A stretch of DNA of 38,644 nucleotides from Bacteroidia bacterium (GTDB taxonomy: Bacteria > Bacteroidota > Bacteroidia > J057). Position numbers and translations under genes: made by a program. Shown here in pieces: positions 8,722 to 17,454 of this stretch. The first letter of the stretch is position 1. Every line of letters begins with the position of its first letter. Location of the stretch: contig JAIBAH010000032.1 of the NCBI GenBank assembly GCA_019695295.1, forward strand, positions 1-38,644, written 5' to 3'. A model generated the notes under the pieces. The model made no database searches, had not been told where the DNA came from, and worked only from the letters and a program-made list of their open reading frames with translations.

Positions 8722-8729
8722 TAAATTTG
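8722..8729 (+). promoter_or_regulatory. -7-like element upstream of the 3-hydroxyanthranilate dioxygenase gene
   Basis: TAAATTTG fits TAnnTTTG and lies 36 bp before the ATG at 8766. No clear -33 TTG is present at 19-20 nt. Confidence 0.38.
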
Positions 8730-8765
8730 TAAAGTAATTGTCAATTCACATAAATACATATAATT

Positions 8766-9296
8766 ATGCCTAAATTTCCAATACATAATCTCAAAGCATG
8801 GATAGATGAAAATCGCCACTTACTGAAGCCGCCGGTAGGCAACAAAGTCGTTTATACTGAAACCGAAGACTTTATTGTAATGGTTGTAGGAGGGCCTAAT
8901 GTAAGAACAGACTATCATTATAATGAAACCGAGGAGTTCTTCTATATGGTTGAAGGAAATATGACACTCCGGATTCAGGAGGAGGGAAAAGCGGTGGATA
9001 TCCCGATAAAGGAAGGCGAAATATTTTTATTACCGGGGAAAGTCCCTCACTCTCCGCAAAGAGAGGCCGGAAGCATAGGGATTGTGATTGAACGTATCCG
9101 GGACGAACGACATACAGATGGATTGCAGTGGTATTGCGGTTCCTGTAATACGTCATTATACGAAGAGTATTTTAAAATGGAAAATATCATGACTCAAATG
9201 CAGGGGGTATTTGAGAAGTTTTACAGGGATGAAGACGCGCGTACCTGCAAAAACTGCGGAGAGGTGCTTACCCCTCCGGAGAAATACCGTTCCTGA
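8766..9296 (+). CDS. nbaC: 3-hydroxyanthranilate 3,4-dioxygenase
   Basis: This 176-residue cupin cleaves 3-hydroxyanthranilate to 2-amino-3-carboxymuconate semialdehyde, the last enzymatic step of the kynurenine route before quinolinate (NAD) or of tryptophan breakdown. The iron ligands line up exactly with the characterised bacterial enzyme: H51, E57 and H95. Substrate-binding arginines are at R47 and R99 and an acid is at E109. The C-terminal rubredoxin-like second metal site of the bacterial type is present as C124-x2-C127 and C161-x2-C164. Length is normal. The other kynurenine-pathway genes (monooxygenase, kynureninase) are not in this window. The next gene is a short-chain dehydrogenase with no evident pathway link. 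Confidence 0.95.
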   Translation: MPKFPIHNLKAWIDENRHLLKPPVGNKVVYTETEDFIVMVVGGPNVRTDYHYNETEEFFYMVEGNMTLRIQEEGKAVDIPIKEGEIFLLPGKVPHSPQREAGSIGIVIERIRDERHTDGLQWYCGSCNTSLYEEYFKMENIMTQMQGVFEKFYRDEDARTCKNCGEVLTPPEKYRS

Positions 9297-9379
9297 TACA
9301 TATTTCCTGACAACTATTTTTTTTGGCCGTGGAAAAATTCCAATCACAGACCCCAATGGCCAAGATAATTCTATACAAA

Positions 9380-10222
9380 ATGATAATGGAAAAAAACCTA
9401 AATGTCCAAAACATTGAAAAGACAGATTCACTCTTTGCAGTAATAACAGGTGCAAGTATGGGTTTGGGAAAGTGCTTTGCGCTGGAGCTTTCAAAACGAA
9501 AAATTAATACAATCCTTGTCTCTTTGCCGGGAGAGGATATTCATCGGGTTGCTGAGGAATGCAGAAAATACGGGGTTGAGTCACTGTATATAGAAACAGA
9601 CCTCACCCAAAAAGAAAATATCCTGAGCTTCACAGACTGGCTGAATGAAAATTTTAATGTCAATATTTTAATTAATAATGTGGGAACCGGAGGCACTGCG
9701 GTATTTCATAAAACGAGTTTGAAATATATAGAAAATATCTTGCATCTGAATATCATTACCCCTTCAATGATTACGCATCAGTTACTTCCAAACCTGATGC
9801 GTCAGGATTCTTCCTATATATTAAATGTATCCAGCATTGCATCTTTTTCCCCCATGGGATTTAAGACTGTGTATCCTGCGTCCAAAAAATTCATACAGTA
9901 TTTCGCCAGAGGATTACATCAGGAGCTCAAAAATACAAGTGTGTTTGTAAGTGTTGTACATCCCGGACCGATGATAACGAATGAAGAGACCCGGGTAAGA
10001 ATCGGACAGTATGGCATTTTCGGCAGATTGGGTCTCCTTACACCTGAGGGAGTAGCGGCAAAAAGTATAACCGAACTTTTTAAGCGAAACCCCTATATCG
10101 TACCCGGTTTATTTACTAAACTACAATGGATTGTCATGATGTTAATCCCGGTGAAGTTTAAACTACCGATTCTTGCAAGGCTACTCAATAAAGAAATCCG
10201 GCTGGGATTTCACAGAGACTGA
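9380..10222 (+). CDS. Short-chain dehydrogenase/reductase (classical SDR)
   Basis: From the ATG at 9380 the protein has 280 residues; a second ATG at 9386 and an upstream TTG at 9323 are in frame. The nucleotide-binding motif is TGASMGLGK, and the NNVG motif stands where NNAG is usual. The catalytic set is Ser in NVSSIAS and YPASK (Tyr and Lys), followed by VHPGPM. This is a complete classical SDR using NAD(P)H. The C-terminal part is hydrophobic (WIVMMLIPVKFKLPILARLL) and suggests membrane association, as in 17-beta-hydroxysteroid/3-ketoacyl-type SDRs. Substrate unknown. It follows the dioxygenase gene on the same strand by about 84 bp and ends before a strong terminator. Confidence 0.85.
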   Translation: MIMEKNLNVQNIEKTDSLFAVITGASMGLGKCFALELSKRKINTILVSLPGEDIHRVAEECRKYGVESLYIETDLTQKENILSFTDWLNENFNVNILINNVGTGGTAVFHKTSLKYIENILHLNIITPSMITHQLLPNLMRQDSSYILNVSSIASFSPMGFKTVYPASKKFIQYFARGLHQELKNTSVFVSVVHPGPMITNEETRVRIGQYGIFGRLGLLTPEGVAAKSITELFKRNPYIVPGLFTKLQWIVMMLIPVKFKLPILARLLNKEIRLGFHRD

Positions 10223-10262
10223 AATGGTTTGCGTTTCTGCCGCTTTCTTTGATATTTACAAC

Positions 10263-10297
10263 AAAAAGAAGTTGCCCGAAACAGGCAACTTCTTTTT
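10263..10297. terminator. Strong bidirectional terminator between the SDR gene and lpd
   Basis: A perfect 14-bp stem, AAAAAGAAGTTGCC (10263-10276) and GGCAACTTCTTTTT (10284-10297), has a 7-nt loop and built-in T/A tracts on both strands. It lies between the converging genes ending at 10222 and 10317. Confidence 0.92.
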
Positions 10298-10316
10298 TTG
10301 TGTTTTAAAAGCTAAT

Positions 10317-11702
10317 TTACAGGTGAATACACTCGTTGTATGCCTGTGCAGCAGCTTCCATTACGGCTTCAGACATCGTAGGGTGAGGGTGAATTCCCTT
10401 GATAATTTCATGGGCAGTAGTTTCGAGTTTTCTTGCCATTACAATTTCAGCAATCATATCTGTCACGCCAGCACCGAGCATATGACAACCCAGGAGTTCG
10501 CCATATTTGGCGTCAAAGATAATTTTTACAAAGCCTTCATTTTTTCCGGACGCACTTGCTTTTCCGGAAGCCGAGAACGGGAATTTTCCTACTTTTATTT
10601 CGTATCCTTTTTCGATAGCCTGTTTTTCGGTCAGCCCGACAGAAGCTACCTCGGGGATACAATATGTACAACCCGGTATATTGCCATAATCCAGAGCATC
10701 CACATGCATATTGGCGATTTTTTCTACACAGATAATCGCTTCATGCGAGGCCACATGCGCCAAAGCCGGCCCGGGTGTCATATCTCCGAATGCATATATT
10801 CCCGGTACATTGGTGCGGTAAAATTCATCTGTCCACACTTTCCCTTTTTCAACCTTGATTCCGAGTGCTTCGAGTCCCAGGTTTTCCAGGTTTGCCACAA
10901 TTCCCACAGCAGAAAGCAGAATATCTGCTTCGAGTTTTATCTCTCCTTTGGCTGTTTTTACGGTAGCTACTACTCCATTGCCGGAAGTGTCCACAGCGGT
11001 AACTTCGGCATTGGTCATAATATTCATGCCTTTTCCTTTGTAGATTCTTTCCAGCTGACGGGAAACTTCCTCGTCCTCTACCGGCAGGATTCTGTCCATG
11101 TATTCAATCAGGGTAACTTCTGTTCCCATTGCATGATAAAAATAGGAGAATTCGGTACCGATAGCGCCGGAGCCAACCACAATCATCTTTTTCGGCTGAA
11201 CGGGCAAAGTCATCGCTTCACGGTATCCGATGATTTTTTTTCCATCTACAGGCATAGCAGGCAGGCTGCGGGTGCGGGCACCGGTTGCCAGTAAAATGTG
11301 TTTTGCTTCGTAAGTATTCACAGAACCGTCAGCCGCGGTTACTTCTACTTTTTTGGCAGGAGTAACTTTGGCAGTACCACTGAGAACCTCAATTTTGTTT
11401 TTACGGAAAAGATAATTAATTCCTTTACTCATTTTTCCGGCTACGTCCCTGCTTCGGGAAACTACCGCAGAAAAATCCTTATCCACACCAGTATTTTTCA
11501 GTCCGTATTTTTCTGCATGAAGAAGATATTCATATACTTCCGCACTCTTTAGCAGTGCTTTGGTAGGAATACAGCCCCAGTTAAGGCAAATGCCTCCGAG
11601 ATTTTCCTTTTCAACGCAGGCTACTTTCATCCCTAATTGTGCGGCACGAATTGCTGCTACATATCCTCCGGGGCCACTCCCGATTACAATAACGTCATAC
11701 AT
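10317..11702 (-). CDS. lpd: Dihydrolipoyl dehydrogenase (E3)
   Basis: This 461-residue flavoprotein disulfide reductase reoxidises dihydrolipoamide in the 2-oxoacid dehydrogenase complexes and the glycine cleavage system. The FAD-binding GSGPGG motif is at 8-13. The redox-active pair C39/C44 lies in GGICLNWGCIPTK, the NAD-binding motif is GSGAIG, and the second FAD contact is YAFGDM. The C-terminal His-Glu pair is in HPHPTMSEA (H440, E445). All catalytic residues are present and length is normal. No other complex subunit is encoded next to it. A 183-bp gap separates it from gyrA upstream, so it likely has its own promoter, although I see no consensus match. Confidence 0.96.
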   Translation of the reverse strand: MYDVIVIGSGPGGYVAAIRAAQLGMKVACVEKENLGGICLNWGCIPTKALLKSAEVYEYLLHAEKYGLKNTGVDKDFSAVVSRSRDVAGKMSKGINYLFRKNKIEVLSGTAKVTPAKKVEVTAADGSVNTYEAKHILLATGARTRSLPAMPVDGKKIIGYREAMTLPVQPKKMIVVGSGAIGTEFSYFYHAMGTEVTLIEYMDRILPVEDEEVSRQLERIYKGKGMNIMTNAEVTAVDTSGNGVVATVKTAKGEIKLEADILLSAVGIVANLENLGLEALGIKVEKGKVWTDEFYRTNVPGIYAFGDMTPGPALAHVASHEAIICVEKIANMHVDALDYGNIPGCTYCIPEVASVGLTEKQAIEKGYEIKVGKFPFSASGKASASGKNEGFVKIIFDAKYGELLGCHMLGAGVTDMIAEIVMARKLETTAHEIIKGIHPHPTMSEAVMEAAAQAYNECIHL

Positions 11703-11848
11703 AAGAAATGATAAAATTTTTAAGGTTTATTTTTTTTCGTAATACAAACCAATGATTTGCGGATAATGTTCAATCCTGTACGGGGAATCCGGGGATTGCA
11801 AAGATTACCGTTTATCTCAGGGTTTATACACTATTTTACATTTGAAGT

Positions 11849-11863
11849 ATTATATATTATAAT
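11849..11863. repeat. AT-only palindrome in the gyrA-lpd gap
   Basis: ATTATATATTATAAT has 6-bp perfect inverted arms around TAT. It sits 23 bp beyond the gyrA stop codon, in the otherwise featureless 11703-11885 gap. It may help end gyrA transcription, but an AT-rich palindrome of this size can occur by chance. Confidence 0.25.
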
Positions 11864-11885
11864 GTATCTTTTCGGATTTATTCAA

Positions 11886-14489
11886 TTACTCAGCGGGAGT
11901 TTCGGTACTCTCCACAGTATCATTCGTATCGGAAGCGGTTTCATTCATCACTACTTCTTCCTCCTCTTCTTCTTTTGCCACACTCGTCACTGCCGCAATT
12001 TCATCGCCTTCCCTCAAACGAATCAGCCTTACTCCCTGAGTTGCTCTTCCTGTTTCGGAAATCTGAGAGGATTTCATCCGGATAGTAATTCCATTTTTGG
12101 TGATAATCATAATATCTCTGGATTCGTCCACTTTTTTAATGGCAATCAGGCCTCCGGTTTTATCTGTAATATTCATAGTACGAACGCCTTTTCCACCCCT
12201 TCCGGTAATCCGGTACTCCTCAATACTACTTTGTTTACCATATCCATTTTCAGAAACCACCAGCAAGTTGCCTTCATTGTTCTGAATCGTAACCATTCCC
12301 AGTACATAATCATTTTCGTCATCCAGACTAATCCCTCTTACACCGGTAGCAGTACGTCCCATATCCCTTACCCTGTCTTCAGGGAAACGAATCGCGCGTC
12401 CGGAGCGCACAGCAATGATAATATCGCTGTTTCCGTCAGTCAGTTTTGCTTCAATCAGTTCATCTCCCTCATTGATATTAATCGCATTAATTCCATTGGT
12501 ACGCGGGCGGCTGTAAGCCTCAAGGCTGGTTTTTTTCACTACCCCCTTTTTGGTCACCATTATGATAGAGTGATTTTCGATAAATTCCTTGTCGTCAAGG
12601 TTTTCTACGGTCACAAAAGCCTTTATTTTATCCGTAGGGTCAATCTGAATCAGGTTCTGAATAGCTCTTCCTTTATGGGTTTTGTCTCCTTTGGGAATTG
12701 TATATACCTTTAGCCAGAAACATCTGCCCTGCTCGGTAAACACCAGAAGATAATTATGGGATTTGGTAGAGAAAATATGTTCGATAAAGTCAGAATCTTT
12801 GGTTCCGGCTCCTTTGACGCCAACGCCCCCTCTTCCCTGCACCTTGTATTCTTCCATCGGAGTACGTTTTACATAACCCTGATGCGTAATCGTAACGAAT
12901 ACATCTTCGTTTTCGATCATGTCTTCCAGATTGATTTCTCCGTCAGCATGCACAATCTGAGTGCGTCTTTTATCGCCGTAAGCGGCTTTTACATCGGCAA
13001 GCTCTGTTTTAATGATTGTCATTCTCAGTGCTTCATCTGCCAGAACAGAAAGATAATAGTTGATTTTAGAAAGGATTTCTTTGTACTGATCTACAATTTT
13101 ATCTCTTTCCAGGCCGGTAAGACGCTGCAAACGCATATCGAGAATCGCCTTTGCCTGAACTTCTGAGAAAGTAAACCCGTCTGTATCTCTTTCGGTTTTA
13201 TCTTCTTCCATGATAGCACTCTGAAGCATAAAGTTATTATAAGTTTCAGAAATCCATGGCTGCTGGGATAAGCGGTTAATGGCCTCATCCGGGGTTCTTG
13301 AGGAACGGATGATTGCAATCACAGCATCGAGATTATCAAGGGCTACGACTAACCCTTCCAGAATATGGGCTCTTTTTCTGGCTTCTTCCAAATCGTATTT
13401 GGTACGTCTGATTACAATCTCATGACGATGATCCACATAATGACGAATCATGTCTTTAAGATTCAGTGTCATCGGGCGACCTTTTACCAGAGCTACATTG
13501 TTGATACTGAAAGAAGTCTGAAGCGGTGTAAGCTGATATAGCTGATTCAGTACCACGTTGGCACTTGCTTCTCTTTTGATATCCACCACGATTCTCATCC
13601 CGTCTCTGTCGGATTCGTCATTTACGTCAGCAATGCCCTCTATTTTTTTCTCACTGATTAGCTGGTCAATTTTTTTAATAGTATTGGCTTTGTTTACCTG
13701 ATAAGGGATTTCTGTAATGATAATCTGCTCTCTGTCGTTAGGGGTTGTAATAATTTCTGCATTGGCACGGATTACCACCCTTCCTCTTCCGGTCGCAAAG
13801 GCTTCATATACTCCTGCTGTTCCGTAAATCGTAGCCCCTGTCGGGAAATCCGGTGCTTTGATATACTGACACAACTCATCAATAGTAATATCCCTGTTGT
13901 CAATAAACTGAATAATTGCATCCACTACTTCCGAAAGGTTGTGGGGCGCCATATTGGTAGCCATCCCTACAGCAATACCACTCGTTCCGTTCACCAGCAA
14001 ATTGGGGATTCGGGAAGGTAATACCGAAGGTTCTGTAAGCGAGTCGTCAAAGTTAGGCCTGAAGTCAACGGTATTTTTGTCAATATCCGAAAGCATTTCT
14101 TCCGCAATTTTCTGAAGGCGGGCTTCTGTATAACGCATTGCCGCAGGATTGTCTCCGTCAATAGAGCCAAAGTTACCTTGTCCGTCCACCAGGGGATAAC
14201 GTAAAGACCAGGGCTGAGCCATACGAACCATTGTATCATACACGGCGGTATCTCCATGAGGATGATACTTTCCAAGACATTCTCCCACAATCCTCGCCGA
14301 TTTTTTATAAGGGCGGTTATGTGAAAGTCCCAACTCACTCATACTGTATAATACCCGCCGATGTACAGGCTTTAGTCCGTCCCTTACGTCCGGTAAAGCA
14401 CGGGAAACGATTACCGACATTGAATAATCAATGTAAGCATGTCTCATTTCCTCTTCAATCATCCGCGTTACAATTCTTTCGTCATTCAT
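11886..14489 (-). CDS. gyrA: DNA gyrase subunit A
   Basis: This 867-residue type IIA topoisomerase subunit breaks and rejoins DNA, with GyrB supplying ATPase energy for negative supercoiling. The start at 14489 gives [20 protein letters not shown], the family N-terminus; the frame is open to 14570 but the extra 27 codons are unlike the family. The catalytic tyrosine is Y120 in AAMRYTEAR. The quinolone-resistance region reads [11 protein letters not shown], with T81 at the position of E. coli S83 and D85 at that of D87. The C-terminal half carries the DNA-wrapping beta-pinwheel with GRGG repeats, including the gyrase-type box at QGRGGVG, so it is GyrA rather than ParC. It ends in an acidic tail (EEEEEE and further acidic residues). 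gyrB is not in the window. Confidence 0.96.
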   Translation of the reverse strand: MNDERIVTRMIEEEMRHAYIDYSMSVIVSRALPDVRDGLKPVHRRVLYSMSELGLSHNRPYKKSARIVGECLGKYHPHGDTAVYDTMVRMAQPWSLRYPLVDGQGNFGSIDGDNPAAMRYTEARLQKIAEEMLSDIDKNTVDFRPNFDDSLTEPSVLPSRIPNLLVNGTSGIAVGMATNMAPHNLSEVVDAIIQFIDNRDITIDELCQYIKAPDFPTGATIYGTAGVYEAFATGRGRVVIRANAEIITTPNDREQIIITEIPYQVNKANTIKKIDQLISEKKIEGIADVNDESDRDGMRIVVDIKREASANVVLNQLYQLTPLQTSFSINNVALVKGRPMTLNLKDMIRHYVDHRHEIVIRRTKYDLEEARKRAHILEGLVVALDNLDAVIAIIRSSRTPDEAINRLSQQPWISETYNNFMLQSAIMEEDKTERDTDGFTFSEVQAKAILDMRLQRLTGLERDKIVDQYKEILSKINYYLSVLADEALRMTIIKTELADVKAAYGDKRRTQIVHADGEINLEDMIENEDVFVTITHQGYVKRTPMEEYKVQGRGGVGVKGAGTKDSDFIEHIFSTKSHNYLLVFTEQGRCFWLKVYTIPKGDKTHKGRAIQNLIQIDPTDKIKAFVTVENLDDKEFIENHSIIMVTKKGVVKKTSLEAYSRPRTNGINAININEGDELIEAKLTDGNSDIIIAVRSGRAIRFPEDRVRDMGRTATGVRGISLDDENDYVLGMVTIQNNEGNLLVVSENGYGKQSSIEEYRITGRGGKGVRTMNITDKTGGLIAIKKVDESRDIMIITKNGITIRMKSSQISETGRATQGVRLIRLREGDEIAAVTSVAKEEEEEEVVMNETASDTNDTVESTETPAE

Positions 14490-14535
14490 ATTCAAACAAT
14501 TATAATAATAGGATTCCTTTTCTATAAATAGTGCG

Positions 14536-14543
14536 CAAATATA
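14536..14543 (-). promoter_or_regulatory. -7-like element for gyrA
   Basis: The plus strand CAAATATA gives TATATTTG on the minus strand, about 46 bp before the ATG at 14489. No -33 TTG is found at 19-20 nt. Its position just upstream supports the shorter GyrA start. Confidence 0.4.
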
Positions 14544-14751
14544 CGACTTTTTACCGAATTCTTGATACATTATAATTACTCTATTTTCTTACATAAATCC
14601 CCATGAAGGATTCGTGCAAAAAAGAAAAAAACTTACATGCCCGATTTTTATAAAAAAACGTAACGAAAAATATAAAAACAGGACTTGTTAGTTAATATTA
14701 TTACATAAAAGTATATTTTTTGCATTTTTTTTAAAAAAAATTATACAAAAA

Positions 14752-14783
14752 TTTGGATAATAAAATTTTCTTACATACCTTTG
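14752..14783 (+). promoter_or_regulatory. Bacteroidota promoter for the secreted protein at 14815
   Basis: TTTG at 14752-14755 is followed after 20 nt by TACCTTTG at 14776-14783, a good match to the -33/-7 consensus. The start site is predicted near 14789, leaving a leader of about 25 nt. Confidence 0.65.
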
Positions 14784-14814
14784 TACCATCAAATCAGATA
14801 AATCTAATCATCAG

Positions 14815-15486
14815 ATGAAAAAATATATCATAATTCTCGCTTTTTTCTTTTCTTTACACGCAGGATTTGCTACTAATTATTATTTTTCTGGTAATGAAGA
14901 TAATAATTATAATAACCCTTCCAACTGGACTCCGTCTTTTCCCGGAAATATCATTCACGCAGAGGACGCAGTTGTTTTACAGTCTGATGTAAATATTGAT
15001 GGGGTAATCGAAATAAACGGTTCTGTTGAAGTTGCAGTGGGAACCTCTTTATTCTCAGGTTCAAACGGAATCAAAATCGGGAAAAACGGCAAGATGGTGA
15101 ATAACGGAGAAGTAACTCTTTATTTTCTTGAAAATGCAGGCTTTTTTGAAAATCAATCTATGGGAATCCTGAAAGTAAATACCTGCATTATCCGTAAAGA
15201 AGCTACCTTAAATAATCTTTTTTCTGCAAGAATCGCTTCTGAAGAAATCCTGAATGAAGGAACCTTTAATAATTACAGCAAATGCTTAACAGCGAAGCTT
15301 TCCAATAAATCGGATATCTTTCAGTTTTCAAAAGCAAACATGAATGTAAACAATCTTTTCGAAAAATTCCCTAACAGCAATATTATTCCTTCCGAATTTG
15401 CAGTCTTTAATGCGAAGGAAATAAAAAATCATCTGGATACAAACGGTAGTTATTTTGACATGTTTTCATCCAGGGCCGAACTTTAA
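14815..15486 (+). CDS. Secreted protein of unknown function, probable short beta-helix
   Basis: This 223-residue protein has a clear signal peptide (MKKYIIILAFFFSLHAGFA, cleavage near residue 19). The mature N-terminus, with NNYNNPSNWTPSFPG, resembles the openings of Bacteroidota surface adhesins that contain a W-x-P pattern. Residues 45-170 show short repeating V/I-x-I-N-G-type strands with many N and G residues, consistent with a small right-handed beta-helix. No T9SS sorting domain is present, so the destination is periplasm or an unknown exporter. The gene is visibly more AT-rich than gyrA or the next gene, and it has its own promoter and terminator. It is therefore a single-gene unit that might have been acquired. 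Function unknown. Confidence 0.75.
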   Translation: MKKYIIILAFFFSLHAGFATNYYFSGNEDNNYNNPSNWTPSFPGNIIHAEDAVVLQSDVNIDGVIEINGSVEVAVGTSLFSGSNGIKIGKNGKMVNNGEVTLYFLENAGFFENQSMGILKVNTCIIRKEATLNNLFSARIASEEILNEGTFNNYSKCLTAKLSNKSDIFQFSKANMNVNNLFEKFPNSNIIPSEFAVFNAKEIKNHLDTNGSYFDMFSSRAEL

Positions 15487-15508
15487 CCGAATTAATTAAG
15501 TTATTCTG

Positions 15509-15543
15509 AAGCGACACCGGTAAAGGGGTCGCTTTTATTTTTT
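15509..15543 (+). terminator. Factor-independent terminator after the AT-rich secreted-protein gene
   Basis: The stem AAGCGAC (15509-15515) and GTCGCTT (15528-15534) has extra inner C-G pairs and is followed by a T-rich tract to 15543. The T tract ends immediately before the ATG at 15545. Confidence 0.8.
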
Positions 15544-15544
15544 A

Positions 15545-16228
15545 ATGATAGCGCACTCTATGCTGTACCGGATATTATTATACTTTATTGCAGGCCTGTT
15601 GGCGGTGTCTCTTCATGCACAGAATGAAGATTGCAAGGTGAAGGAATCGGATTTTGTCCCCATTATTACCCGCTTCAATCCTTTTTTTACGGATCATAAA
15701 TGGCTCGATTTTACCAAACAGGAAACCGCCCGTATGGATAAAAACCGGATTCTGATTATCTCTCAGGACGGATGTAAACGCCATCATAAGGTTTTTACCT
15801 TATACCTGAAAAACGGAATAGCTGAAAATACAGATAGCTTCTGGATAAGGGAAACGATTTCGTTATTTCGTTCGGTATATTATCAGGACAAAACTTTTCG
15901 TTCTTTTCAGAAAGAATTTGAAGATTTGTTCGAGGAAAAATTTCTACAAACGGGGGTGAATCAGGAATTCAACTTCCCCGTAGGAACCCGTAACTTCATC
16001 TGTGAGGTTGAGGTTCCTGACGACCCTGAAAATGACCCTGTAATCCGGGTAAATATGATAGAGTTTGTATTTGAGGAGAAAGTAGTAGAAATGCGTAAAT
16101 CCAACGCTAAGGACGACGGGTGGTTCGTATCACCTGCCTCCGCACCAAAAACAGAAGTTCCGGCTCCGGTTTTGAATACTCCTTTACCGCCTCCTACCGT
16201 CCCTAAGCCGGGAAAAGGCAAGAAATAA
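15545..16228 (+). CDS. Secreted protein of unknown function with proline-rich tail
   Basis: The protein is 227 residues from the ATG at 15545; an in-frame ATG at 15560 gives 222 residues with a cleaner signal peptide (MLYRILLYFIAGLLAVSLHAQ) and is equally or more likely. The mature part is acidic and mixed alpha/beta with no recognised motif. It has one cysteine after the signal (C in NEDCKVKESD), a second in DGCKRHHK and a third in FICEVEVP. Residues about 198-227 form a Pro/Lys-rich tail (PAPVLNTPLPPPTVPKPGKGKK) typical of envelope-spanning or wall-contacting segments. The gene begins directly at the end of the upstream terminator, so its promoter is unclear. It converges on the DUF2461 gene with a 7-bp gap. 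Function unknown. Confidence 0.65.
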   Translation: MIAHSMLYRILLYFIAGLLAVSLHAQNEDCKVKESDFVPIITRFNPFFTDHKWLDFTKQETARMDKNRILIISQDGCKRHHKVFTLYLKNGIAENTDSFWIRETISLFRSVYYQDKTFRSFQKEFEDLFEEKFLQTGVNQEFNFPVGTRNFICEVEVPDDPENDPVIRVNMIEFVFEEKVVEMRKSNAKDDGWFVSPASAPKTEVPAPVLNTPLPPPTVPKPGKGKK

Positions 16229-16235
16229 GGAGCGG

Positions 16236-16907
16236 TCAGTCTCTGCGGATTGCTTTCCTTAAAAAGGTATTCAGAGGATATTGTGTTCTGAAAACCGATA
16301 CCGCCATTTCCAGCAGATTGCCGGACTGAATGTCTTCATCCGAAACTTTATGCAATACATACATATCTTTCATCGAAAGAAAGTCTGCATAGGGATGATC
16401 TTTTGAATATCCTTTGGGAGCACCTTTGAGCCTTTCTCCCTGAAGGGTTCCAAAAGTAGCAATAAACTCCGGGTCGGAAATAATGCGGGTAAGTTCCGCT
16501 CCGTTTTCATCTGTGTATTCCCTTATTTTCCGGAGGGTTTCTGCTTCGGGCATATAAATTCCTCCTCCCATAAAATTCCCCTCCGGCTCAAGGTGCAGAT
16601 AGTAACCCACCTGTCCTACTTCTTTGCCTGATTTTGAGGCGATGTGTGCGCCAAGATTGATTTTATAGGGCGATTTGTCTTTAGAGAATCGTATATCCCG
16701 GTTGATTCTGAACAAGGTTTTGGAGGGGTCGATTCCCTCAATTTCTGAATCGAATGCACTGATTTCTTCAATGATTGCACCCACAAACTTTACGAGGTCT
16801 TTCCGGATTGCATCGTAGCGTTTCCGGTTTTCATCAAACCATGTTTTATGGTTATTTCCTTTTAAATCAGCAAGAAAGAAAAGCGTGTCTTTATGCAGCA
16901 TAAACAA
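16236..16907 (-). CDS. DUF2461 (TIGR02453) family protein
   Basis: This 223-residue cytoplasmic protein has the family landmarks: FLADLKGNNHKTWFDENRKRYD near the start, the central TLFRINRDIRFSKDKSPYK and the later GGGIYMPEAETLRKIREYTD. No catalytic role has been established for the family, to my knowledge. The first ATG (16907) abuts the stop codon of the pentapeptide gene with no gap; a second ATG at 16901 is equally plausible. This points to translational coupling in the rlmB, pentapeptide, DUF2461 series. No signal peptide or membrane segment is seen. Confidence 0.88.
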   Translation of the reverse strand: MFMLHKDTLFFLADLKGNNHKTWFDENRKRYDAIRKDLVKFVGAIIEEISAFDSEIEGIDPSKTLFRINRDIRFSKDKSPYKINLGAHIASKSGKEVGQVGYYLHLEPEGNFMGGGIYMPEAETLRKIREYTDENGAELTRIISDPEFIATFGTLQGERLKGAPKGYSKDHPYADFLSMKDMYVLHKVSDEDIQSGNLLEMAVSVFRTQYPLNTFLRKAIRRD

Positions 16908-17408
16908 TTATGAAAAAAAAGTGTGTTCGGTGGCTGCGCCGTCAAAAGAGGCATTTACATGAGAAGAAGAAGCAAAATGGGCATGCTGCAAATCAGAAGC
17001 ATGAAAACGCGTTCCGTTGAGAGAGGTGTTCCGGAAGTTGGCGAAAGCCAGTTCAGAATAGGAAAAATCCACCTCATCCAGAATTGCGCCTTTCCGGAGA
17101 TAGTGCGTAAAATGCCGGGGAAGGTGTGCTTCGACGACCTCAATTGCCCCGAAATGTGCGCCTGTACCCAATACATGCGAGCAGTTGGCACCGGTAAAGT
17201 CGCTGCTGCACATACAGGTATATTCCAGATTGGCTCTTTCGAAGTTGGCGTTCCGGCAATTTACATTTACTAATAAGGCATCGCATAATTCGGATTCTCT
17301 GAAGTCCATTCCCGAAAAATCGAGATAAATATCCGGATTTTTAATCCGCCATTCATTAAATGCGGATACATCGGAAATCAAGAGTTGATATAGTTCCTGT
17401 GTATTCAT
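16908..17408 (-). CDS. Pentapeptide-repeat protein
   Basis: This 166-residue protein has two blocks with the A(D/N)LxX-type five-residue periodicity. Residues about 29-80 include MDFRESELCDALLVNVNCRN and NFERANLEYTCMC. Residues about 110-165 include DEVDFSYSELAFANFRNTSL. Between them is a non-repeat insert rich in His (HLPRHFTHYLRKG). Such proteins fold as a right-handed quadrilateral beta-helix; some mimic DNA and protect gyrase (Qnr/MfpA), but many have other or unknown roles. Qnr-type proteins are longer (about 215 residues) and this one has an interrupted helix, so gyrase protection is not supported. It lies 46 bp after rlmB and its stop touches the start of the DUF2461 gene. Confidence 0.82.
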   Translation of the reverse strand: MNTQELYQLLISDVSAFNEWRIKNPDIYLDFSGMDFRESELCDALLVNVNCRNANFERANLEYTCMCSSDFTGANCSHVLGTGAHFGAIEVVEAHLPRHFTHYLRKGAILDEVDFSYSELAFANFRNTSLNGTRFHASDLQHAHFASSSHVNASFDGAATEHTFFS

Positions 17409-17454
17409 TTTTTATGTTTTTAGCGTAACGATAATTTGTTTATTCCCTGACGAT

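Larger units (their letters stand above)
14490..14814. other. AT-rich divergent intergenic region between gyrA and a secreted-protein gene
   Basis: These 325 bp are very AT-rich, with long A and T runs around 14640-14760. I see no gene in either strand. They hold a -7-like element for gyrA (14536-14543) and a good promoter for the gene at 14815 (14752-14783). Confidence 0.6.

Noticed and set aside
9323-9379. TTG start for the short-chain dehydrogenase
   Set aside because: ATGs at 9380 and 9386 lie closer to the conserved nucleotide-binding motif, and the upstream codons add nothing family-like.
10173-11294. Long plus-strand open frame of 373 codons antisense to lpd
   Set aside because: It lies within the intact lpd gene on the other strand, reads as low-complexity Phe/His/Ser-rich sequence and has no family features.
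11757-12713. Plus-strand open frame of 318 codons antisense to the end of gyrA
   Set aside because: It is the reverse-strand shadow of the GyrA C-terminal domain, with Phe/His/Asn-rich nonsense composition.
14490-14570. Upstream extension of gyrA by 27 codons
   Set aside because: The extra residues do not resemble GyrA, and the ATG at 14489 gives the conserved N-terminus with a -7-like element just upstream.
16908-17408. Qnr-type gyrase-protecting quinolone resistance protein
   Set aside because: The pentapeptide helix is short and interrupted by a non-repeat insert, and the length is well below Qnr proteins. Only general pentapeptide-repeat membership is supported.
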